This document shows positions 1 through 8,553 of a DNA stretch of 17,484 nucleotides, one piece after another (the stretch's first letter is position 1; the number at the start of each line of letters is the position of its first letter). The stretch is from Pseudomonadota bacterium (GTDB taxonomy: Bacteria > Myxococcota > Polyangia > Polyangiales > Polyangiaceae): contig JAEZYO010000703.1 of NCBI GenBank assembly GCA_023419055.1, positions 1-17,484 on the forward strand, written 5' to 3'. A model generated the notes under the pieces. It was not told the origin of the DNA, did not search any database, and saw nothing but the letters and a program-made list of their open reading frames with translations. Position numbers and translations under genes: made by a program.

Positions 1-423
1 CGCCGAGTCGGTCTGATCGCTGCGGGCGTCGGGTTGCTCGCGGTAGGCGGGATCGCTGCGGTCAGCCTCGCCGGGTCGGCCGATCAGATCGCTCCGACCG
101 TCGCGGTTCCGACCGCGGCCGCTGCTGCGGCGCTCTCACCCTCCACGTTGGACTCGCTCAAGACTTCGCCGGCGGCGCCCGCTGCTGCTCCGAGTCCTGC
201 GCCGGCCCCGGCGGCAGAAGAGGAAGCGCCCAAGACGACCGGGCGCCTGACCGACGACATGAAGGCTGCCCTGCTCGCTCAGGACAAGGAGCGCGAGACC
301 AAGGTCAAGGGCAAGAGCCGAACCGCCGCGGCAGCTCCGCGTCGCAGTGGCAAGGCTGGCAAGTCGAGCGGCCCGTTCAAGTCGGGCGGCAGCGCGTACG
401 ACCCGTTGAACGGCAAGCTCTGA
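1..423 (+). CDS. Ala/Pro-rich single-pass membrane protein, 5' end missing
   Basis: The reading frame is open from base 1, so the gene begins before the window; an internal TTG at 34 is not a convincing start because it lies inside the hydrophobic segment. The visible 140 residues begin with two arginines followed by about 23 hydrophobic residues (Val, Gly, Leu, Ile, Ala), which reads as one transmembrane helix or signal anchor. After it comes a long Ala/Pro/Ser/Thr-rich stretch, then a charged Lys/Arg-rich part, and the protein ends in the compact motif SAYDPLNGKL. The family is not recognised. The likely topology is one helix with a long extended tail. A clear rho-independent terminator follows 45 bases after the stop, so this is the last gene of its transcript. 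No enzyme motif is visible. Confidence 0.7.
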   Translation, partial: RRVGLIAAGVGLLAVGGIAAVSLAGSADQIAPTVAVPTAAAAAALSPSTLDSLKTSPAAPAAAPSPAPAPAAEEEAPKTTGRLTDDMKAALLAQDKERETKVKGKSRTAAAAPRRSGKAGKSSGPFKSGGSAYDPLNGKL

Positions 424-467
424 TCACGCACGGGCTCCCGAGACGCGCGAGCCCGAGCCACCGAGAG

Positions 468-502
468 AGCCCGAAGAGCCGGCGAGCTTTTCGGGCTTTC
501 TT
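468..502 (+). terminator. Rho-independent terminator after the first gene
   Basis: An 8-base perfect stem (468-475 AGCCCGAA pairing with 490-497 TTCGGGCT) encloses a 14-base loop and is followed by TTTCTT. It sits between two convergent genes, 45 bases after the plus-strand stop and before the acetyltransferase stop. The T-rich side favours the plus strand. Confidence 0.75.
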
Positions 503-520
503 GCGTCAGGCGAGAGCTCC

Positions 521-1003
521 TCAGCTGATCGGCTTTTCCATCGAACGCGACAACGTCGCGTAGCCGAGCTTTTCGTAGAAGCGCCGCGCGCCCTCGTTGA
601 ACTCGTAGACGACGAGCTCGATGGAGGTAGCTCCACGCCGGCGAACCCAGATCTCCGCCTCTTCGAGCAACAAGCGCCCGATGCCGCGCCGCCGGAAAGC
701 GCCGGTGACGATCAGATCGCTCACCACGCCGTTCACTCGCGGCTGGAACACCGGGACCTTGGGCGCTTCGTAAACGGCGACGTTGACCAGCCCGACCAAG
801 CGGCGCTCGTACTCGACCACGAGGAACGTCGAGTGCTCGCTCGACATCACCTGTTCGAGGTACTCGCGACTGCGTGGTGGCCAACCCGGCGATCGGAATC
901 GCTCGGGGTGATGATCGAGGTGGACCGCGTCGACCTCCTCGAAGAGCGGGGCCATGGCTTCGATGTCGCGCAGCGTTGCTTCTCGAACCGCAGGCCGTCT
1001 CAC
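521..1003 (-). CDS. GNAT family N-acetyltransferase
   Basis: A 160-residue protein, the usual size of a single-domain GNAT enzyme, which moves the acetyl group of acetyl-CoA to an amine. The acetyl-CoA pyrophosphate-binding motif A is visible as RRRGIGR at residues 104-110, preceded by the beta-4 strand SDLIVTGAF and followed by a helix. Motif B appears as RRFYEKLGY (about 140-148), the usual GNAT C-terminal signature. The start is a GTG; no strong ribosome-binding site is visible, but the N-terminus (REATLRDIEAMAPLF) matches the expected first strand and helix. The substrate cannot be told: this group includes antibiotic, protein N-terminal and small-amine acetyltransferases. It is divergent from the acetyl esterase gene, with 116 bases between the two starts. 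Confidence 0.87.
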   Translation of the reverse strand: MRRPAVREATLRDIEAMAPLFEEVDAVHLDHHPERFRSPGWPPRSREYLEQVMSSEHSTFLVVEYERRLVGLVNVAVYEAPKVPVFQPRVNGVVSDLIVTGAFRRRGIGRLLLEEAEIWVRRRGATSIELVVYEFNEGARRFYEKLGYATLSRSMEKPIS

Positions 1004-1106
1004 GCGACAAAGGTCGCGCGGCGCGAGCGTCGAGGCAAGCGCTTCCTCGGCTCTTCCCCCGCGTGACTTGCACCTCGGGTCTTCGGCAAGCGACTATCCG
1101 CGCTTC

Positions 1107-1113
1107 GGAGGAA
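1107..1113 (+). promoter_or_regulatory. Shine-Dalgarno site fixing the TTG start of the acetyl esterase
   Basis: GGAGGAA lies six bases before the TTG at 1120. The frame stays open far upstream, but the residues there show no family similarity. This site and the homology of the following residues place the start at TTG 1120. Confidence 0.8.
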
Positions 1114-1119
1114 CCTTCC

Positions 1120-2079
1120 TTGCCTCTCATCGACCTTCCCCTCCCCGAGCTCGAGCGCTACTCGGGTCGAAACCCCAAGCCGGAGGACCATGAGGCGTAC
1201 TGGGACCGCGCGATGTCGGAAATGCGCGCCGTCGACCCGCGAGCCGAGCTCGTCCCCGCAGCGTTTCAGACCTCCTTCGCCGAGTGCTTCCATCTCTACT
1301 TCACGGGGGTGAGAGGGGCGCGTGTTCACGCCAAGTACCTCCGTCCGCGAGGCAGTCGCGCTCGCCACGCTGCCCTACTCGAGTTCCACGGCTACAGCGG
1401 CCAGAGCGGCGACTTTGCGACCAAACTCGCGTGGGTGGCGAATGGTTTCGTGGTCGCGTCGCTCGACTGCAGGGGCCAGGGCGGAATGAGCGAGGACGCG
1501 GGCGGAGTGCGTGGAACCACCCTGAACGGTCACATCGTGCGCGGGCTCGGGGACGAACCCGATCGCCTCCTCTTTCGAGACATCTTCCTCGACACGGCCG
1601 AGCTCGCGAGCATCGTGCTCGGGATGCCGGAGGTCGATCCCGAGCGCTTGGGAGCGCGCGGGGCATCGCAGGGTGGAGGGCTCACGCTGGCCTGCGCCGC
1701 GCTCGAGCCTCGCGTGAAGCGGGCCGCGCCGGTCTACCCGTTCCTCTGCGACTACCAGCGAGTCTGGGAAATGGACCTTGCCGAAGGCGCGTACTTCGAG
1801 CTCAGGGAGTTCTTCCGCCGTCACGATCCGACGCACGAGCGCGCCGCGGAGTGGTTCCGGCGGCTCGGCTACATCGACGTTCAGCACCTCGCGCCTCGCA
1901 TCCGCGGCGAGGTGCTGATGGCGGTCGGCTTGATGGACCGGATCTGTCCGCCGTCGACCCAGTTCGCCGCGTACAACCAGATCGCTTCGAAGAAGGACCG
2001 GGTGATCTACCCGGACTTCGCGCACGAGAACCTCCCCGGCTGGTACGACCGCGAGTTCGAGTTCCTGAGCCAGCTCTGA
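1120..2079 (+). CDS. Acetyl xylan esterase / cephalosporin-C deacetylase family hydrolase (AXE1)
   Basis: A 319-residue alpha/beta hydrolase of the AXE1 family (cephalosporin-C deacetylase, acetyl xylan esterase), which removes acetyl groups from acetylated sugars, xylo-oligosaccharides or cephalosporin C. The N-terminus (LIDLPLPELERYSGRNPKP, then EAYWDRAMSEM) is the classic opening of the family. The nucleophile elbow GASQGG puts the catalytic serine at residue 183; the acid is Asp273 (in GLMDRICPP) and the base His302 (in DFAHENLPG). These positions are close to those of the characterised Thermotoga maritima enzyme. No signal peptide is visible, so it is probably cytoplasmic and acts on imported acetylated oligosaccharides. 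It is the first gene of the plus-strand run and lies 49 bases before the pirin gene. Family is secure; the natural substrate is not. Confidence 0.92.
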   Translation: MPLIDLPLPELERYSGRNPKPEDHEAYWDRAMSEMRAVDPRAELVPAAFQTSFAECFHLYFTGVRGARVHAKYLRPRGSRARHAALLEFHGYSGQSGDFATKLAWVANGFVVASLDCRGQGGMSEDAGGVRGTTLNGHIVRGLGDEPDRLLFRDIFLDTAELASIVLGMPEVDPERLGARGASQGGGLTLACAALEPRVKRAAPVYPFLCDYQRVWEMDLAEGAYFELREFFRRHDPTHERAAEWFRRLGYIDVQHLAPRIRGEVLMAVGLMDRICPPSTQFAAYNQIASKKDRVIYPDFAHENLPGWYDREFEFLSQL

Positions 2080-2128
2080 GCTTGCCGCAGGGGGTGACAG
2101 GAGAGAAGCGAGCGTTACACTTCCTTCC

Positions 2129-3151
<1,023 letters not shown>

Positions 3152-3194
3152 GTTCCTCCTCCACAAGCTAGCTCGGTTCTGGCAATGGTAGGGC

Positions 3195-4571
3195 GTGCAG
3201 ACGGCGCCCCTCGACCCCGACTTTCGACCGGCCTGGCTCGAGAACCGCGCCTACCGTCAGGCGGTCTCCACCGAAGGTGGGGTCGCGCTCGAGATCGCGC
3301 TCGAGCGGGAGAACGGCTTCGTCGCGCGCTACTCGACGCGGATCTTCCCTGAGGCGCACCCCGGTGCGGCTCGGAACTTTCGTTACGTCGAGCGCCTGCT
3401 CAAGTTCTTGCTGTGGCAAAAGGGCGCGTGGAAGGTCTCGATCGCCGGGCCACGCGAGCTCGTGGCCGCGCTCGCTGCGGAGTACGCGCCAAACGGAGCG
3501 CGCGCGTTCGACGCGGACTTCTTCAAGAAGGTCTACGAGAAGGACGAGTTCCTGGTTCAGTGGGTCCCCGCGGCGGCGCTACCCGCCGAGCACGAGCAAG
3601 CGATCCGGATCGGAGGGCACCTCGACGGCTGCCGTATCGGCTTCGACGCGGGCGGGAGTGATCGCAAGGTCGCCGCGCTGATCGACGGCAAGGAAGTCTT
3701 TTCGTGCGAGGTCGTCTGGTCGCCGAAAGAAGAGAGCGATCCCGAGTATCACTTCCACGGCGTCGACGACTCGATTCGCCGCGCCGCGGAGCACCTCCCC
3801 CGCGTCGACGCGATCGGCGTGAGCTCGGCGGGGATCTACGTCGGAAACCGCGCGCGAGTCGCCTCGCTGTTCCGCAAGGTGCCCGAAGAGGCGTTCGCAG
3901 CGCGCGTGCAGAACCTCTACCTCGACGTCGCCGTGAAGTGGGGCGGCGTGCCGATCGAGGTCGCGAACGACGGCGACGTCACGGCGCTCGCGGGTGCGCT
4001 CGAGCTCGCCGATCACCCGGTGCTCGGCGTCGCGATGGGCACGAGCCAGGCGGTCGGCTACGTGGACCGGAACGGGCTCGTCACGGGTTGGCTGAACGAG
4101 CTCGCGTTCGCGCCGGTCGACCACGGAGACGGTGCTCCTGTCGACGTCGAATGGTCGGGCGATCGCGGCACCGGCGTGAACTACTTCTCCCAGGACGCCG
4201 TGATTCGCCTGGCTCCGCGCGCGGGCATCGCGCTCGACGACGCGGCGAGCCCCGGCGAGAAGCTGAAGGCGGTGCAGGCGCTGCTCGAACGTGGTCACTC
4301 GGGCGCCGAGGCGATTTTTGCGACCATCGGCGTGTATCTCGGCTACGGGCTCTTGCACTACTCGGAGTTCTATGAGCTCAAGCACGTGCTCCTGCTCGGC
4401 CGCGTCACTTCGGGGCGAGGCGGTGGCGTGATCGTCGAGCAGGCGAGGCGCGTCATCTCGAGCGAGGCGCCGGAGCTCGCGGCGAAAATCCTGCTGCACT
4501 TGCCGGAGGAGTCGCAGCGCCGTGTGGGGCAGGCCATCGCGGCGGCGAGCTTGCCCGAGTTGAGGCGATGA
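3195..4571 (+). CDS. ROK family (ASKHA fold) sugar-kinase-like protein with N-terminal extension
   Basis: A 458-residue protein whose residues from about 145 onward form an actin-like ATPase fold of the ROK type. The phosphate-1 loop is GFDAGGSDRK (149-158), the probable catalytic aspartate is Asp259 in VANDGDVTALAG, and the phosphate-2 loop begins at GTSQAVGY (282 onward). The first 145 residues are an extra domain absent from ordinary ROK kinases of about 300 residues. The usual ROK zinc motif (CxCGxxGCxE) is missing. A stop codon lies one codon before GTG 3195, so the start is there or later; an AGGG just before it is too close to be a good ribosome site. The stop overlaps the start of the PIG-L gene (ATGA), implying translational coupling. 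It may phosphorylate a hexose or amino sugar, or act as a sugar-binding regulator; no DNA-binding helix-turn-helix is evident. Confidence 0.82.
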   Translation: MQTAPLDPDFRPAWLENRAYRQAVSTEGGVALEIALERENGFVARYSTRIFPEAHPGAARNFRYVERLLKFLLWQKGAWKVSIAGPRELVAALAAEYAPNGARAFDADFFKKVYEKDEFLVQWVPAAALPAEHEQAIRIGGHLDGCRIGFDAGGSDRKVAALIDGKEVFSCEVVWSPKEESDPEYHFHGVDDSIRRAAEHLPRVDAIGVSSAGIYVGNRARVASLFRKVPEEAFAARVQNLYLDVAVKWGGVPIEVANDGDVTALAGALELADHPVLGVAMGTSQAVGYVDRNGLVTGWLNELAFAPVDHGDGAPVDVEWSGDRGTGVNYFSQDAVIRLAPRAGIALDDAASPGEKLKAVQALLERGHSGAEAIFATIGVYLGYGLLHYSEFYELKHVLLLGRVTSGRGGGVIVEQARRVISSEAPELAAKILLHLPEESQRRVGQAIAAASLPELRR

Positions 4572-5416
4572 TGTTTTCGAACCCCGCTTCCGAAATCTTC
4601 GTTCCGGATCAAGAGCCCGAAGGCGAGGCGCTCGCGCGCACCACGCACCTCGGAGTCGGGGCGCACCAGGACGATCTCGAGTTCATGGCGGCGCACGGCA
4701 TCCTCGAGTGCTTCGCGCGAAAGGATCGCTGGTTCACCGGGGTGATCGTCAGCGACGGCGCGGGCAGCCCGCGGAGCAACCAGTACGCCGGGCTCGACGA
4801 CGAGGCGATGAAGCGGACGCGCCGTAAGGAGCAGCGCAAGGCCGCGTTCGTCGGCGAATACGCGGCGCAGATCCAGCTCGCCCACCCGAGCTCGGCGGTC
4901 AAAGATCGCGCGCGCGCGGCCGAAGTCGTGACCGATCTCGCGGCGATCCTCCGCGCGACGCGGCCCGAAGTCGTCTACACGCACAACCTCGCGGACAAGC
5001 ACGACACCCACGTCGCGGTCGCCCTCCGGCTGCTCGAAGCTTGCCGATCACTGCCGCCGGAGGAGCGCCCGGCGCGCGTCCTCGGCTGCGAGGTCTGGCG
5101 CGATCTCGACTGGCTCTCCGACGCGGACAAGGTGGCGATGCCCGCCGACGAGCACGAGCACTTGCAAGCCGCGCTGATGGGCGTGTTCGACTCGCAGATC
5201 GCAGGTGGGAAGCGCTACGATCGCGCGACGCTGGGGCGCCGCCGCGCGCACGCCACGTACTCCGAAAGCCACGGGACCGATCGCCATCAGGCGCTGATCT
5301 GGGGCATGGATCTCACGCCGCTGCTCGACGCGTCGAGTGATCCGTCGAGCTTCGTCGCGGCGCACATTCGACGCTTCGAAGCAGACGTGCTCGCGCGCAT
5401 TGCGAAGTTTCGCTGA
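4568..5416 (+). CDS. PIG-L / LmbE family deacetylase
   Basis: A 282-residue zinc-dependent N-deacetylase of the PIG-L/LmbE family, whose members remove acetyl from GlcNAc-type sugars (as in MshB, BshB and PIG-L). The metal site is visible: AHQDDLE at residues 32-38 gives His33, the general-base candidate Asp35 and Asp36, and HDTHVA gives the third ligand His148. The family usually has PHPDD; here it is AHQDD, an accepted variant. The start is ATG 4568, overlapping the ROK stop by four bases; ATG 4571 is an equally possible start. The tight link suggests that the pair acts on the same sugar, for example deacetylation together with phosphorylation or sensing. No signal peptide is seen, so it is likely cytoplasmic. 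The substrate is unknown. Confidence 0.9.
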   Translation: MMFSNPASEIFVPDQEPEGEALARTTHLGVGAHQDDLEFMAAHGILECFARKDRWFTGVIVSDGAGSPRSNQYAGLDDEAMKRTRRKEQRKAAFVGEYAAQIQLAHPSSAVKDRARAAEVVTDLAAILRATRPEVVYTHNLADKHDTHVAVALRLLEACRSLPPEERPARVLGCEVWRDLDWLSDADKVAMPADEHEHLQAALMGVFDSQIAGGKRYDRATLGRRRAHATYSESHGTDRHQALIWGMDLTPLLDASSDPSSFVAAHIRRFEADVLARIAKFR

Positions 5417-5442
5417 CTCGCGAGGCAAAGTGCCGCCGGGAG

Positions 5443-5459
5443 GTAGGTGGCGGACCTAC
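5443..5459 (+). other. Hairpin-forming inverted repeat
   Basis: GTAGGT and ACCTAC form a perfect 6-base stem around the 5-base loop GGCGG, 27 bases after the PIG-L stop. No T-run follows, so it is not a standard terminator. It may be a cis element or chance. Confidence 0.3.
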
Positions 5460-5497
5460 GCGTCGTCCTTACCTTCGTGATTGCGTTTGCATCGACG

Positions 5498-5515
5498 AGG
5501 AGCTGGTCAGCTCCT
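5498..5515 (+). other. Hairpin just upstream of the Cys-repeat lipoprotein gene
   Basis: AGGAGCT and AGCTCCT form a perfect 7-base stem with the 4-base loop GGTC. It lies ten bases before the ribosome-binding site at 5526-5531, in the presumed 5' untranslated region. It could affect translation or mRNA stability; nothing shows which. Confidence 0.4.
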
Positions 5516-5525
5516 TGCAAGGTGC

Positions 5526-5531
5526 GGGAGG
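5526..5531 (+). promoter_or_regulatory. Shine-Dalgarno site fixing the lipoprotein start
   Basis: GGGAGG lies five bases before ATG 5537. The same frame is open from a GTG at 5447, but only the start at 5537 gives a lipoprotein signal peptide beginning directly at the Met. Confidence 0.8.
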
Positions 5532-5536
5532 CAATC

Positions 5537-7279
5537 ATGCTACGAAAGGTTTCGTGGTTCGCTCCTTTGGTGCTGGTCGGTCTGGTTTCGGCTTGTAGCT
5601 CGGCGAAGAAGGCGCCGGGGCACGCAGGCGCCGCGCGTCAAACGGAAGACGCGCCCGATCCGAGGAGCTCCGAGTGGCTCTACGCGACGCGTGGGTTCGG
5701 CGGCGATCTGCACCGCGAGTGCAAGTACGTGCACCAGGCGATCGAGGCCGAGCAAGGCTGCCGCGCGGGCGCGTGTCTCTACGCAGGGCGCCTGGCGAGA
5801 GACTGGGTCTCGCGCTGCGGCAAGGTGATGCCGGACGAGGTCTCGAAGGTCGGTAACCTCGCGAGCGAGTACGAGCTCCGCAAGAGCGGAGACAGCTACC
5901 AGTGCCTCGAAGAGATCAAGCCCATCCTGGACCGGGGCTGCGGCGGGGACACGGCGTGCGCCGAGAAGGCGCAAGCTTGGACGGGCCGCTGCGCCACGAT
6001 CGTGGCGAGCCCCCTCGTCATCAACATCCTCGAGTCGCGCGTCGAGTCGCAGATCGGCGATCGGCGCGTGAAGCTCGATCGGCGCGACTGCGAGACGATC
6101 ACCGACGAGCTCTTCGAAGCGCGAAATTGCAAGCCCGGCTTCGAGTGCGAGAGGCTCTTGCCGGTCGTCGACAAGTACCGCAAGAGCTGCGTCTCGCTCG
6201 GAGGCATGCCGAGCTTCAAGCAAGCGGTCGCGGAGATCGTGATCCGCGCGGGCGCCGGACAGTCGCCGCAGCCGATCCCCATCATCCCACGTGGGCCCGA
6301 GCTCACGACCGAGGACTACCCGGTGCCGCTGGCGGACGGGAGCGGCGTCATCCTGTGGGTGTGCGGCACGACCCCGACGAGCCTCAAGCACTACCTCGAG
6401 CTCCGCGAGCAGTGCAAGGACGGCGACATCGTCGTCATCCGCCGTAGCGGCGACCGCGCGCAGGGCACCGTGCGCTTCGGTCGCGCGCCGCACCCCGACG
6501 ACCCGACGTTCCTCAGCCTCTACCCTAGCCTGATCGCGGCGGGCGAGATCGAAGCACGAGCGGAAGCAGGCCTCGAGCGGCTCGTCGACGCGCTGAAGGA
6601 GGCGGTCGTGGCGCTGCCGAGCGCTGGTCTGCCGTACCAGCCGCAGTCGGCGGCGGCGCTGATACGCGCGCTCGACGCAGAGGCCTTCGCCGTTCGGCAC
6701 TGCGGCCCGCAGCCGCCGGTGCTCAAGCACCGTGACGCGGAGCTCATGGAGCTCTTCCGCGCGCTCGGAGAGTGGAAGCGGCAGGTCGCGGAGCTGCAGC
6801 GGCCGGAGAACTTCACTCCGTTCATGTATCGCTCGATGAGGCGCCCGCTCGCCGACCTCGCGCCGAACGGCTCCGTGGCCTTCGGCGCCGACAACCCCGC
6901 TTCGTCGGTCGACATCGGGAAGCTCTTCCCTCGAGCGATGGACGCGTACACGACCCAGCTCAGCACCTTCACCATCAAGGTGAAGCGCTACCCGCTCAAC
7001 GAGTGGCAGGTGAACAACCTGACCAAGATCTGGAACGAAGCGTCGCTGCATTGCAGGAAGAACGAGAGCCGGGTCGCGGAGCACGAGCAGGCGCTCCTCG
7101 AGTGCGCGTTCGCCGGCAACTGCGAGAACGATCGCCTCACCGAGCTCGTCGAGAAGCTCGGCCGCGCGCGCCGCGAGACGGTCGGCTCCTACCGGAACTT
7201 CGCGCTCGCCGGCTCCACCCTGGAGTCGGTCCCCGCGAGCCCGGCGAGCGACGAGCGTTGCCTCGAGCCCTGGTGGTGA
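5537..7279 (+). CDS. Lipoprotein with three tandem four-cysteine repeat modules
   Basis: A 580-residue protein with a lipoprotein signal: positive residues (Arg3, Lys4), a hydrophobic core and the lipobox VSAC, with the lipidated Cys at residue 20. It is not recognised as a known family. Residues 62-218 hold three modules with cysteines at 62/75/80/94, 123/135/141/152 and 185/198/204/218, spaced C-x(11-12)-C-x(4-5)-C-x(10-13)-C with a period of 61-62 residues. The residues between the first and second, and the third and fourth, cysteines look helical, so each module may be a disulfide-linked helical hairpin. A central region (about 255-400) has Cys276, Cys293 and Cys389. Near the C-terminus, Cys506/523/529 repeat part of the pattern in a long charged helix. 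It presumably sits in the periplasm or outer membrane. The pyrD start follows 21 bases after its stop, though no functional link is obvious. Confidence 0.8.
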   Translation: MLRKVSWFAPLVLVGLVSACSSAKKAPGHAGAARQTEDAPDPRSSEWLYATRGFGGDLHRECKYVHQAIEAEQGCRAGACLYAGRLARDWVSRCGKVMPDEVSKVGNLASEYELRKSGDSYQCLEEIKPILDRGCGGDTACAEKAQAWTGRCATIVASPLVINILESRVESQIGDRRVKLDRRDCETITDELFEARNCKPGFECERLLPVVDKYRKSCVSLGGMPSFKQAVAEIVIRAGAGQSPQPIPIIPRGPELTTEDYPVPLADGSGVILWVCGTTPTSLKHYLELREQCKDGDIVVIRRSGDRAQGTVRFGRAPHPDDPTFLSLYPSLIAAGEIEARAEAGLERLVDALKEAVVALPSAGLPYQPQSAAALIRALDAEAFAVRHCGPQPPVLKHRDAELMELFRALGEWKRQVAELQRPENFTPFMYRSMRRPLADLAPNGSVAFGADNPASSVDIGKLFPRAMDAYTTQLSTFTIKVKRYPLNEWQVNNLTKIWNEASLHCRKNESRVAEHEQALLECAFAGNCENDRLTELVEKLGRARRETVGSYRNFALAGSTLESVPASPASDERCLEPWW

Positions 7280-7300
7280 CTATGGTCCGCCGAAAAGCGG

Positions 7301-8383
7301 TTGTATAAGCTCTTTTTCCACCTTTTCTTGCGTTGGATCCCGGCCGAGTCGGCTCACCGGCTCGGCCACTTCGCTCTCGAGCTCCTGGTCGTCATCCCCG
7401 CCCTCGGCGCGCTGCTCGGGCGCTTCCTCCGCCCGCGCGCGCCGGAGCTCCGGGTGTCCGCGCTCGGGCTCGAGTTCGCGTCGCCCGTCGGCATGGCCGC
7501 GGGCTTCGACAAGGACGCGGAGGTGTTCGAGGCGCTCTCCGCCCTCGGCTTCGGCCACGTGGAGGTCGGGACGGTGACCGGCCAAGCGCAGCCGGGCAAC
7601 CCGCGCCCGCGCCTCTTCCGTTTGCCGAAGGACCACGCGCTCATCAACCGCATGGGTTTCAACAACCACGGGGCGGTGCACGCGGCGAAGCGTCTGGTCG
7701 GACAGCGCTCGCTGCCGGTCGGGGTCAACATCGGCAAGACCAAGGTGGTCGACGCCGAGCAGGCCGCCGCCGACTACGTCTTCTCCGCCGAGCAGCTCGG
7801 CGGGCTCGCCGACTACTTCGTCGTCAACGTGAGCTCGCCGAACACGCCGGGCCTCCGCAACCTGCAGGCGGTGGAGAAGCTCGGTCCGCTGCTCTCCGCC
7901 GTGCGCGGCGCTCTCGACCGGGCGAGCCCCGCTCGGCGGGTGCCGCTGCTCGTCAAAATAGCTCCGGATCTCCCCGACGAGGAGATCGACGCCGTCGCGG
8001 ATCTCGCGCTCGAGCTCGGGCTCGAAGGTATCGTCACCTGCAACACGACGCTCTCCCGCGCGGGCCTCGCGACGCGGCCGGACCAAGTCGACGCGATCGG
8101 CGCGGGCGGGCTCTCGGGGCGGCCACTCAAGCAGCGCTCGCTCGCGACCCTGCGCAGGTTGCGGGCGCGTGTCGGCGAGCGGCTGACCCTGATCTCGGTA
8201 GGCGGCGTCGAGAGCGGCGCCGACGTCTGGGAGCGGCTCGCGGCGGGCGCCGACCTGGTGCAGCTCTACACCGCCTTCATTTACGAAGGGCCGCTCTTGC
8301 TGCGCCGTATCCACGCCGAGCTGCTCGAGCGCGTGCGCGCGAAGGGCCTGCGCTCGGTCCGCGACGCCAGGCTGCAGCACTGA
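7301..8383 (+). CDS. pyrD: Dihydroorotate dehydrogenase (quinone), class 2
   Basis: A 360-residue class 2 dihydroorotate dehydrogenase, which oxidises dihydroorotate to orotate in pyrimidine synthesis and passes electrons through FMN to membrane quinones. The N-terminal 45 residues (hydrophobic and Arg-rich) are the membrane-associating, quinone-channel helices that define class 2. FMN and substrate motifs are present: [13 protein letters not shown] (62-74), NRMGFNN (116-122), and [12 protein letters not shown] with the catalytic Ser179, equivalent to Ser175 of the Escherichia coli enzyme. [12 protein letters not shown] and [13 protein letters not shown] form the C-terminal FMN phosphate site. 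The start is TTG 7301, with no strong ribosome site; it is 21 bases after the preceding stop, so read-through transcription is likely. Length and motifs are normal for the family and the gene appears intact. Confidence 0.96.
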   Translation: MYKLFFHLFLRWIPAESAHRLGHFALELLVVIPALGALLGRFLRPRAPELRVSALGLEFASPVGMAAGFDKDAEVFEALSALGFGHVEVGTVTGQAQPGNPRPRLFRLPKDHALINRMGFNNHGAVHAAKRLVGQRSLPVGVNIGKTKVVDAEQAAADYVFSAEQLGGLADYFVVNVSSPNTPGLRNLQAVEKLGPLLSAVRGALDRASPARRVPLLVKIAPDLPDEEIDAVADLALELGLEGIVTCNTTLSRAGLATRPDQVDAIGAGGLSGRPLKQRSLATLRRLRARVGERLTLISVGGVESGADVWERLAAGADLVQLYTAFIYEGPLLLRRIHAELLERVRAKGLRSVRDARLQH

Positions 8384-8537
8384 ACAACGGCTCCGGAAGA
8401 TTCCGGCGCTGTTCGACGCGCGGATCTCTCCGCGGTTGGGGGCGCGGGGCCACGCAGCCGTGACCGAACCGTCGGTTGAGCTTGACGCCGACCCGGGTCT
8501 AGCGTTCGAGGGAAATCGTGGCCGTCTTTCGAGCCAC

Positions 8538-8546
8538 GAGGAGAGG
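8538..8546 (+). promoter_or_regulatory. Shine-Dalgarno site fixing the second lipoprotein start
   Basis: GAGGAGAGG lies seven bases before ATG 8554. The frame is open from a GTG at 8518, but only the ATG at 8554 follows this site and gives a normal lipoprotein signal peptide. Confidence 0.8.
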
Positions 8547-8553
8547 TACTGGA

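Noticed and set aside
874..1119. Long N-terminal extension of the acetyl esterase frame
   Set aside because: The residues are Arg-rich with no family similarity and overlap the acetyltransferase gene; the ribosome site at 1107-1113 and AXE1 homology place the start at 1120.
5540..7084. Long minus-strand open frame opposite the Cys-repeat lipoprotein
   Set aside because: Its composition (Arg, Leu, Ala, Glu, Val) is typical of antisense shadows of high-GC genes, and it has no motif; the plus frame has a signal peptide, lipobox and ribosome site.
8393..8406. Palindrome CCGGAAGATTCCGG after pyrD as a terminator
   Set aside because: The stem is short with a two-base centre and no T-run follows.
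8476..8505. Possible sigma-70 promoter TTGAGC-N18-TAGCGT before the second lipoprotein
   Set aside because: The -10 match is partial and such patterns are common; not enough to annotate.
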